Source: Xiphias gladius
Taxonomy: Eukaryota > Chordata > Actinopteri > Istiophoriformes > Xiphiidae
Length of the DNA stretch: 64,000 nt
NCBI RefSeq assembly: GCF_016859285.1
Contig: NC_053403.1
Coordinates: 20,989,948-21,053,947 of the forward strand
Reading direction: 5' to 3'
Made by a program: the position numbers and the translations under genes. The notes under the pieces were generated by a model that worked only from the letters and a program-made list of their open reading frames with translations, was not told where the DNA came from and did no database searches. Positions 35,908 to 47,900 of the stretch are shown in pieces; the stretch's first letter is position 1, and each line of letters opens with the position of its first letter.

Positions 35908-38900
35908 TCATTTGTCTTTTGTGTATGTGGTTGAAGTCAAATTCTTCGTGCTGTCACTTTTTCCTTTTGATTTTGCCTGAGGGTGGAAAAAGAATTATGA
36001 TGCATATTTCCATCATTTTGGGGTGTATTTCTGAATAGACCTTAAACTTACCATTATGAGCTTTAACAATTCCTCTCGAACCTGTAAACAATAACACAAA
36101 TAAATTGCTTTATAAATTGGGTAGATGGTAAATACTAAACAACATAATAATTTTTTGGTTACAGCGCTTTTTTTTAAATCAGGCCTCCACTTGAGCTGTT
36201 TCAAAGTGTTTCCCTGCTTAAGAATACTGATTTTCAATAATGGATGTCTCCCCATTGATAAAATGACAAACCTACCTTCTGCTCTGCAAAACACCCTGTT
36301 ACCAAAATGAAAAGGCCCTAGAAGAGAAGAAATAAGTGTAACAGACTTCAAACTGTGTTTTTGTGCTATGCTTTCTATATTTTTGTTTGAGAACAAAATA
36401 TGATATACGACATGCCTGTCCTGAATTCCATTCTTATTCAACCTGCATCAACTGTGTCAAAGGAGAACATTTTGTACCAACACAGGAAATAATCTGATTG
36501 TTTACACAGGGCAATAAAAACTGCAGTAAGGTTGTAGAGTTTGGGATCATGGGTTAATGTTTAATAATGTGCTTTGAACAATGGTGGCCCAAGTTTTTCA
36601 AAAATATATAGATTTAACCATAATCTGAAACATTACTTTAAGTGTTAGTGCTACATGGGATTTGTTGGATCACCCATTACAAATTCTTTATCTGAGTTGC
36701 ACAGTCAGCTCTTTTCACTGTTTGCCGAAATGTACAATACCAATGAGGGATGCACTAATCCAATATTGCTGATTTTGTCCTTAATGAACTGGCTGATAAG
36801 CCATGACATCATATATCCATATTAAATTGTTTTTTTGTCAATATCATAAAATCCAGTCTTTCCACGTTTAATTACATTCATTAAAAGAGAACTCCACCGA
36901 TTTAGTATTGCTCTCATATAACATTGTCAGATTCACGATTGAAAATTTAAAAAATAGGATCAAATTCTACAAATGTGGCTTAAAGTGTGGGTACCCTTCC
37001 ACTTAAAAAAGAAAACCCATATTTTGATACTTACAAAAGTAATTTGCATTCCATATTTAATAGAACAGACACATTGCTTTCAATTTTCGACGTAATATAT
37101 GATTCTAAATATTTCAACAAACGAAAATGACATGGATAATACTATTGGGACCCTTAACCTAATATTTTGCAGTACACCCTTTTGAGGCAATCCCCACAAT
37201 CCAGTGCTTTTTGCAGCTCTTAATGAGAGTTCGATAATTGGATTAAGATCAGCACTCATAGCTGGCTACTTCGGAACAGCCCAGTGCTTGCTTCTCAGTC
37301 AAGTTAAGAGAGAGCAAGAGGAAGACAACGAGGACAAGGACAAGTACAACAAGGACAATAATCTCAAATAAAAACCGTTTCACCCTAGTTTGATGACATG
37401 AATATGACCGTAATATAAACTTTGTTCTCAATGTAGTTTTTGCTGTACCACGGTAATTGCCCATATTTGTCAAGTTTTAGCAGCAGCTGTGGCCCACGAG
37501 GTAGAGTGGATCGTCCACTAACTGGAAGTTTGTTGGTTCGTTTCCTGGCTCCTCCAGTCTGTATGTTGCCTGTTGTGCCATCAATATGTGTGAATGTGTG
37601 AGTGAATGCAATGTATGAATGTGGCATGTAGTGTACAGCGCTTTGCATGACTGATAAGACTAGAAGAGCGCTATATAAGGGCAGTCCATTTACCATTTTT
37701 AATGGATGACCACAGGTCAGTATTGGTCAAATTTCATTTCTGTGGAACTGAGAGGCCGCCATCTATTGGAGGTAGGTGAAGACTTCTGATACTGACCTCT
37801 CTAGAGAATCTTTGAGCTGAATGCCATGGCTGACCCACATGAGTAATTCTTCATCACCAAGGCAGGTTCTACCTCCAAAGGCGCACAAGGGGGTGCAACA
37901 TCATTGGTCACTGTGCCATCATACAAGTTCCTAGCCAGGGGGCGGGGGGGGTAACATTACCCTATGTGCAGCTATCAGCAAATTTGGCATTCTCCACCGC
38001 CATGTCAAAATGGGTCCATACAACAAGGCACAACTCTTTCAAATTCTATCTCTTTTTTCTTTAATTTAAATCAGCTGCACAATAACATTCTTAACCAGGA
38101 AGCAAAGCCAGAGCAAACAGAGTAAGCATATTGTCATTTGGAATAATGTGAGTTTCCATTGGGATGCTCTAGTTTGTGCCTGGTCCAATGACCTACCCAG
38201 GTTGGCCATTGTTTTTTTTTTGTCATTGTCACATATTCCCCATTTCTGAATCCAGTTGCGGAATTTTTCTCAGCATGGCAGTGGAGAGTGTATGACCACA
38301 GCCCCAACACACTGCAAAACCTACTGGAGGCAATGGTCGACGTGGTAATGTGTCCGTAGAGTCTATCAAGGGTTGGATAAGGTACACAAGGGCATTTTTC
38401 CCATGCTTCCTGACAAGAGCAAAACATTATGTGTGATGATGAGATATTATGGCCTGACCCAGACCTGAGACGAGATGATGACAACACTGACACTGATACT
38501 GAGTAATCTGTACATTTGCTGTATTTGGAAATACTGTAAAGCTTTTGGAAATTGGATATTTAATGTGTATGTGTTGTACATGTTTTGTATATAGCTCTAT
38601 ATATATATATATATAGAGCTCTGACACTGGGCAGTTTTTGCGCCACAATGCCTTGATAATCTTCTCCTCATTCAATCTTCATGTTCTCTGCACAGATTCA
38701 AGGCACCCTGTGCCAGACACAGCAAAAAGCCCCATAACATAACTAAACCTCCTCCATGTTTCACAGTGAGGATGGTGGTCTTTACTTGGAAAGCTTAATT
38801 TTCTCCTCTGTGGACTTAGACCTCATGTGACTTACCAAAAAGCTCTAAATTTGTTTATTCTGTACAAAAGCTATTCTCCCAGAAGTATTGTGGCTAGTCA

Positions 38901-41900
38901 TAATGCATTTTAGCAAAACTCTGGTCAGTTTTTTTTATGTTTCTCTTTCAAAGTGGGGTCTTCCTAGGTCTTCTTGCATGGAGCCCACATCAGAAAGCGA
39001 TGTATGGTATGACCAGACACTGTTGTACCTTGATCTTAGAGGTCAAGCAAGTATCTGTTATGACATTTTTCTACGTTATTTTTCCACCATTCAAAGTATC
39101 CTTCTGTTCAATCTGGGGTCAATTTCCCCTTGAGGTCACGTCCATGGAGGTGGGCTATTGTCTCATGGCGCTTAAACGTCTCAGTAATAGTAGCAAATGT
39201 TGTCACAGGGACATCAAGCTGCTTGGAGATGGTCTTGTAGCCGTTACCTTAACCATACTTGGCAATTATTTTTTTCCTTATTTTCTCAGCCCTCTCTCTT
39301 CTTTTTCTTGTACAATGTGCAGCTCCATTTATGAGGCTGGTCGACTCACTGATGTCATTAATTAATAGTCCGCCATAATTATGTTGTCTTCCATAATATT
39401 TGTAAATATATTATCTATTAGAGTGGTACATTTGAGATGTTAGACTGCTTGGTCTACTGATTGGATATAAAAATCATACTATGCATTGCGTCAAATGCAT
39501 CATCATTATGTGCTTATTAGGATTTAACAGGGCTATGTTAAATGTCCACAAACACTGCCCATTCTGAAGGTGGAGCCCAGATGCTGTCTACTCGTCATGT
39601 TGGTTAAGTTGTGGCTCTGAGTAACATTTCATAATAAATAAAGTGTGAACAAAAAAATATCTTTATGAGAAAACGTACATTTTCGACAAAAGTAATGAGA
39701 GGACATACTCCTCCATGGTAGTAACTAGTAAGCTAGCCATGCTGCTACTGCCCCTTCAACAGTGCTTGGTTTGGTCTACTTCTTCTATTTAGTTTAATAG
39801 CAGTTGGCAGCCATAGATGTTGCATTACCACCATTCACTGGTAAGTGCTTGCTACAATTGTGATTTTTTTTTGCCAAAAAACGGCTTGCTACAACAGTTT
39901 CAAAAGGATCCAATCAAATAGGTCGAGATTCACAAATATATTTCCAATGAAAAATGCCAAGGTGATGTACAAATGATGATATATGAGAAAATAAATTAGA
40001 GGCACATATACAGATAGAGATTTACAAATCACTCTGCATTTATTTATGCATTGAATTTTATAAGTTACATAACTTGATTTAGAGATACAAATCACTCTGT
40101 ATTTACTCAGAGCCACAATTTAGCCAACATGACGCGTAGACAGCCTCTGAGCTCATAAGCCATTACGGAGACTGGAACATTTAATTGACATTTAAAGGAA
40201 CCGCTCTAAACTGGTTTAAGTGTTATTTATCAGATCAATTTCAGTTTGTGCATATTAATGATAAATCCTCCAAAGTTAGTCATGGAGTGCTCGGACGAGT
40301 TCTATTCACCTTGTATATGCTTCCTTTAGGCAATATTATTAGGGAAATAATTAGGGAATTATAAGGTTATGCAGATGGTACCCAATTGTACTTGTCTGTC
40401 AAGCCAGATAAGACCAATCAGTTAGCTAAACTTCAATCATGCCTTAAGGACATAAAGACCTGGATGACCATCAACGTTCTGCTGTTAAACTCAGACAAAA
40501 TGGAAATTATTGTACTTGGCCCCCATGTTACTCCAGATGGTACTGCCTGTCTCAAAAAGATGCAGAAAAACTAGTCCATGCTTTTGTTACTTCTAGGCTG
40601 GATTATTGTAATTCCTTATTATCAGGCTGTCCCAACAAACCTTTAAATACTCTCCATCTGATCCAGATTGCTGCAACGCAAGTACTGACAGGAACTAGGA
40701 AAAGAGATCATATTTCTACTGTGTTAGCTTCCTTGCATTGGCTCACTGTAAAATCCAGAATAGAATTTAAAATCCTCCTCCTCACCTATAAAGCTCTTAA
40801 TGGCCAGGCACCATCATATCTTAAAGAAGTCATAGTACCCTAATACCCCACTAGAACACTTCGCGCCTAGAACGCAGGCTTGGTTGTGGTTCCTAGTGTC
40901 TCCAAAAGTAGAATGGTAGGCAGATCCTTCAGTTATCAGGTTCCTCTACTATGGAACCATCTTCCAGTTTGGGTCCAGGAGGTAGACACCCTCTCCCTAT
41001 TTAAGAGTAGGCCTAAAACCTTCCTTTTTGATAAAGCTTATAGTTAGGGCTGGGTGAGGCTTGTCTTGAACCACCCCCTAGTTACGCTGCTATAGGCTTA
41101 GACTGCCAGGGGAGTTCCCCTGGTGCACCGAGCTCCTCTCTCATCCTCTTCTTCTCTATCTGTTCGCTTTCATATCGCATCAGTGCTTGTTACTAACTTG
41201 AATTCTCTCTCATAGTGCTCATCTCGCTCCTCTCTCCTCCTGTCGCTTTCTGCTGGTATATCTGCCACTGGTTCTGCAGAGCCTGGATCTCTGAGTATTA
41301 TTATTCACCCTATAATCATAATTATTAGTTTTATTATTAGTTTCTATGTTTTCATAAATCTTTATGTTGTACCCGTACTGTGCTATGTTCTCCTTCCTCC
41401 CTTCTGCGTGAAATATACAAATTAAATACAGGTTAAATTTGTGAAAAAGAGTGCACTGGTATTGGTATAGAGTTGAGGAGCAGGTATGGGGATAGAAAAA
41501 TTTGATCGGTGCATTGCCAATATCAACATTACATTTCGTGTGTGGGTTACTTTCAACTTACCTGGAAGGAATTGAGGATGGTAAAACTGAAGTTAGCAAC
41601 AGCAAACATAGGGTGGTCTTTTTCTAATATGACCATAACGAAGCCAATCACCCATGTTACTCCAAAGAGTGGTGTTAGAAAGACCACCACTTTAAGGATG
41701 CTTTTGGCTGTTTCCCTCTCATCTGCCTTGCCGCCATTGGGGACCGAGGACTTCATCAGAGTAAGAATGACAACCACCATGAAAAAGAGATTTGTCAAAG
41801 TAACAGTTCCCACAGGGAGAAGGAAAGCATGCATGGAGCCCTCCAAGAGTCTTTCAAAAACTAGCCAGCATGTTTTCTTATCATGGTAGGGCTTGTTACT

Positions 41901-44900
41901 GTATTTGTAATACACATAGCTGGATCCCACTATTAGAATTGGGCAAACATAGCCTACGATGCTGGAGAGGAACATGAAGACTCTTTTCCTCAGTGGGCTG
42001 AAGACAAAGATGAGCTGGTGGACAAGCATGGCACTCATGCATAGCATCCAGCTGAACATGGCCAAGAAAAACAGGTGTTTGCATATGGTCAAAACTAGGC
42101 ACCAGGTGTCAGTAAGAATCTCAGGAGAGGTGGATGCCAAAAAACTGCAGTCAGCGAGCAAGAGGAGCATGGCAATGTTCACCATTGCTGTGTGACGAAA
42201 ATGTGAAAGATTGGTCTTAACCACAACAGACCACACTAGTGACTCACTGATAAGGAAGATCAGCAAGGAGCAGATGGATACACCCAGGCCCACATTGGTA
42301 ATGATACTGAGGACATAACTAGATATATCATTCTTGGCCATGAGGACAGAGAATGAAGTCAGGTGGTTACACTTGCAGAGTGTGTGGTTAATATCACTAC
42401 TTTTAACAATGCATCCGGCATCTGACCAACTTGTATCCGTGGTGCTCCAGAAGACACAGAAAGGTTTATTGGGGTTAAACTGTTTGTTCGGGAAGTCCAG
42501 TGTAATTTCTAAAGACTCACTTTTGTCCTCCAGTGTGGCTGATATTAAGAGGCTGGTAGGTACCGTTTTGTGGAAGTTGTTTCTTAATTTATCCATTATA
42601 TTTTTCACAGCAACAGTTTTCATTATTCCAGTAGTCTTGCTTAGGTTCACGCTGATATCGAACACAGACATATCACAGTCACTTCTTGAGCAGAATTTGA
42701 GGTCTAAGTTTTGACTGATGATTCTCCTGGTCTTGTTCACTTTGATATTCTTCACCAAATCCTCCACAGACTGAAGGTAATTTGATGACATGTACTGAAC
42801 GGTCGATGTGTTGACCCCATCCCAGGTCTTGTTTAATATATTGCTTGCTGTATCAACAAAATCCTGAAACAGAATAATAATTTTAAAAATCAGTGCAAAG
42901 GCACATTTTTCTGGTATCGCAAAAATGTTACCTTCTCAGAAGCTAGCCATCACAATTTTTTTACAAAATAGTTTTGCAAATAAAGCAGCCCAAATCCACG
43001 GCTATAAGTCACCTCCAGGTGGTAGATTTTGGAAAAAACTAGCTTAATTTGACATAAGCTAGCGCAAGAGCTACTAGCTGTTCACATCCATTAAAAAAAA
43101 TCACTACAGGCACAGACAAATCTTTCATCCAGCTAATAGGGCCAATAACTGGGCTGAATCAGTTGGCTACTTGTGAGACTGGAGGATTGACAATTTTATA
43201 CTAAGGTTATGTGATAACAACTTATGAAAACTGAGCAAATCCATCTGCCGAGGAAGACAACGAGTTGTTAAAAGCTTCAGAAAAAGAAAGAACCTAAGTA
43301 GGACTTTGTCAACACAAAGTCCTACTTAGGTTCTGTCAAGAAATTTTCAACAGAATTTCTTGACACTTAAAACTCTACATGTATTAGAGTAAAAGTAATA
43401 ATAATCATCAAGGGCTTACAGGAAACACTCCCTCTTGTAAGACAATATTTTTTGATGCATTGGCCATGACACCTAGAATGATGATGGACGCACTAATGTC
43501 GGCCATAGTGTCACTGGAATCAGAAACAAATTTAGAGCTGTTCTTAAGTCCTTCAAATATATCCATGGCCACCTCCTGGGTAGCCCCTAGTCCTTTCTGG
43601 AAGTTCTAGGAACAACGAAAACACAACATCTACATGTAACAGTGTACAAAAGAGACACAAATTACATCCAACACACAAACTGGCTTTTTACATTGGAATT
43701 ACAAGGTTCCATCTTTTATCTGGTGGTTTTGATATATTGAGATATTTACATCCCAGAGAGCAAAATTGATTTACAATTAAGTATTCTAAATTCTACATGC
43801 TACATATATTATTTTAAAGTCCTATCATATTTGAAATGGTATTTTCAGGTGGGCAAAGAACCTTTGCACAAAGCAAAGATTTTTTTTGGAATAAGTAGAC
43901 ATTTTAAGAGTTTCAGTACACAAAATAAAGTTTAATACTGAAGCGAGTTATGATTTAAGATATTTGAGCACAGACAAAAAATTAGCAACATCCAGAAGGG
44001 CTTAGTCAAGGGCACCTAGACATGCTTTAGGTTTTTGAGCTAGCCCTTCTGGATATATTATCACCTAGATGACTGAGACTCTTCAAAGACAATTTAGCAG
44101 ATCACTGTCAGTGACAGCTTTGAACTGATAATAGTTTCATTAAGATTTACTGACAATGCAACTGACAACATTGAGAAAAAAACATCCAAAAATGTTTCTT
44201 TGCCAATTTGCATATAGAGTTACATAGTTAAAGTAAGCTTTTTTTTTTCTTTTCTCTTTTCTGTTTGCAAATTTACTTTTTTGCCTGGACAAAACTGGTT
44301 ATCACTGTCAGAGTCTGAACTTTTGTCCCTGTCATCATTGTGTCTTGCTGCAATTAGCTGGTTTATCTAAGTTTCCTACATATTAAAATGTTGGCATTTA
44401 TTGCAGTTATCGCTGAAGTACAGAAATTTGAACTGATAACGTTAAATCTTTCCAACAACATTAGCTTCGTAATTAACCTTTGCAAGCTATTTGTCTAAAA
44501 TGATTACTCATGGAAGAATCTGCTTTTGACCTAGTTTCAAACAAGATAAAAAAAAATGACACTCAGCTTGGTGGCATTTGTATTACTGTCATTCATTATG
44601 TTTTTCATAAAAACCATAAATTCTCATTGATGCTTTGCATATAGAACTTGAATGAGAATGAGAAAGGTCTACAAAGAATTACTTTGTACTTTTTTGTCCC
44701 CCAAAATTTCCAGGCCATGTTGAGACTTATTTTGACTTATAGTTTTGACTTATATGCATTAATATGCATATAAGTCAAAACAACCTACACATAAGTTTAA
44801 TAACTTCAAATATTGGCATGTAAATCACTCATTTTAGACAAAAATGTCTGATAGAACCTTATGATTCTAAGGCCACACAGTTCTATGCCACACTCACTTC

Positions 44901-47900
44901 TGCTGCGTTTAAAACTTTGTTCAACTCTTGGTTGATGCAGTAGGAGAATACTGGCTGCCAGGTAGTGCCGTCACAAGTGCGAGATTTATACCCAACTCTG
45001 CCCTCTGCACATGTCTGATTAATCACTGTATCTCCAGCTGGGGTTTTGGGCCAAAGCTCCCCATTTATTTCTTCCTCCCTGCAAAATGTTTCACCCTCTT
45101 TAAGAAAAATGTAAATACAAATTAAAAACGCAAATACATGACATTATAAATAAAATAATCTAACAATAATAATCTGACAATGTTAGAATATTATATTGTA
45201 CTATGAATTGAAATTAAAGCATAACCTGCTTTAATCCAATTGAAAGAATTTACAATTTTTTAAAGAATCAAGTACCATAAATTACTGGGATATCCACTTG
45301 TGCGCTTTCTTGTTGTCCCTTCGTGTTTTTAAAAGTAACCTTAACATATTGTGCTTCGGTCATTTTCTGACACGTGACAAGAGCCTTGACAGTATAGACC
45401 AGGTAATCTTCATAAGCTGGAAGGCAAGATGGATATAAATTTTAGGGTTAGGTTTGTGGTTGTGGATTTTACTTGCATTTTACCGTAATATTGTGAATTT
45501 AAATTTGTGTTAATGTAATCGGTTAAAAAAGCGTTTATTTTTTTAGCTTACAGAAGGAAAGATAGATGACAGATACTGTAGCTCTAAGAGATACTGTAGA
45601 TTTGTCTTACATGTGTTGGATAGTTCACTTAGCCCTCTACCCGTGTTGCTCCACAAAACTTCAAAGTTCTGTGTGCTTTTTGGGATGGTAGCAGTCACGT
45701 TAATGTAAACATCAGAGCTCTTCGAACACTCGACAGTAAGAGGACTGATTTTCATGGTGATCACATCAGGCAGTAGTGCCACATTTAGTTGAGTCTTTGC
45801 TGTGTGCCTGACTGACCCACTAATGAATCCACACTCGTATGTGCCTGCAGGAAACATGTAGGTAAATTACATGCTAAAGTGAAATGACTGAATATGACTT
45901 TTTCTCTCACAGATGACTCTGATAGTCAGCAGATTTGTCCTGGAATTTAACACATTTAAAGTCAAAACTGATGTTTGAATTATCCTCACGTTTTGTGTAA
46001 GTGAAAGCCAGCATTGCGAAGGCTGTTAACTTCTGTGGACGTATTCTGGTGAGTACCAGAATACGTCATAATTGTAGAATGCTGCGAACATCGACATTTC
46101 CCTATTTTAAATAACCTCTAATACTATTAATATTTATGTACATTTATGAATTTAAGCCATAAATATCTTTGAACATACAACATTGTGCTGTTAAGTTCGT
46201 ATTCCACTTGGAAAGTGGGAGATAGGTAGCCTACGTTGCTAATGTTAACATTAATTTTTGCTAGATGGTTTTTTTATTCATGTTATTCAACAGTTCCTGA
46301 GTCACTGACAGGTCCTGCACAGTCAGATATGTGTTTGTACTATAGAAAAGAGCAGGGTCTAGCCAGCATTTGCTGTTTCTCTTTCATTGGTCCAGTTGTG
46401 ATGATGGCAAATCACCAGCATGTCAAAACAAACAGCAATGGGTAGCCCTTTAACCATACACATTCCATATGTTACCACGTGATTCTAATCACGACACAAA
46501 TGTATGGAGGTGCGTAATAACGTAAGGAGTAGTCAGTTCACAGATCGGACCAAGCAATGGCAGACAATTCAATGATATTACAAATTAAAGTATTGGCCTG
46601 TATATAAGACGATTTTGTTTTCTGGAAATTAGTTCTTAAAAAGTGTGAGCTATCGTATATTCAAGGACTAGACAATTATGTGTTCACAACATCAGGCATC
46701 CATTTTGAATGGGGAGACTACCAGTGTAACACACTCTTCTACACAGAGTGTTAAATTATAGGTTGCTTATAGCCTTAATGTTTTCTGAAGACTTGTTTAA
46801 CTTGTTTTGCTGCCACAGAGGAAATAAATTCATGGTGATAGCATCTCCTGATATGCTTCCTGCAGAAATTAATCAAAGGAAAAAATCTGTCAAACACCCA
46901 AGAATTACAGCTGACACGGATGATGAGCTCATTAAGTCTGAAAAATGCTGTTGAAGAAAATAGTTTTTTAATCACTTTAAACAGTGTGACAGGAGACATT
47001 TAGGTTTTATGTAATTACTACAGTTCATGTGTCACTTATATGAGAGCTAAGTCTTCTGTTTCGAGGACTCTCTTTTCCTTGGATTAATGGTATCTCAGGG
47101 AAACAGGACTAGTGTAAAAGTGTTTATTTTCTTCAAGAAGTATTTTTTCAAACGCAGCTGTTGGACTAATACAGTATCTTGGTCCACACAGATAATACCA
47201 ACATTGTCAATCAGAACCTTAAATTCACATTCCCTGGAGAACACTGGTGTGTGGAACGCTATCCCTTCCCACTTTTTGGTAATTATAAACTTGATCAAAT
47301 AAGTAGATAAGTCAAAACAAACAAAGGGGATATTTTAGCAAAAAATTAATTTAGTTTCAGTTCAACTTCGATTTTTAAAAACAAAAAAAAAAACAATTGT
47401 CAATGTGAAACCTCCGTACTTGCCTGCCCAGATGCCTGTCACCTTCCTGAGTATAACTGTAACACAAGACTTGTATTTCTGTGTGGTACAGTTGTGGTCC
47501 AGTTGCACCACACTGCCATTGTTGAGCTCAAAGCGCTCATTCTTCCTGCTCATGTTCCAGCCAGCGCTGCCTGTTGCCTCCTCAAATGTGCATTTAAATA
47601 GTGGGTTAGACTGGTAGCACACTGTAGTCCCTGGAGATTCTATGGTGACCATTCCTGTGTGAAGAAGGCAATATGAATACACCATAATACAGTAATTATT
47701 TGTATTATGGTGAGCAAGGAGAAAGAGGTAAAGCCTTTCAATGGCAGTAAATCCATTGATTTGTGAGTTCCTAAATTCATCTTTCTGACCGAGACTTTAG
47801 TCCAGAATAAGATATCTTGACATCTTCTGGCCAGATCAGCAATGCATACTCACATGCCCCAGTGGCTGATTGGAAAAGATTTTGGTGAGCATTGTGATCA

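Noticed and set aside
36013-36441. 142-codon minus-strand frame as a gene
   Set aside because: It runs through an intron; only the 30-nt and 42-nt exons of the adhesion GPCR in this area are real.
38596-38621. Palindrome around an AT run
   Set aside because: It is mostly alternating AT, which is self-complementary by composition, so it was left out of the snapback list.
40386-40574. Independent small gene beginning MYLSVKPDKTNQ
   Set aside because: It is part of the decayed LINE reverse transcriptase.
41509-42714. Plus-strand frames of up to 126 codons
   Set aside because: They are antisense shadows of the seven-transmembrane exon.
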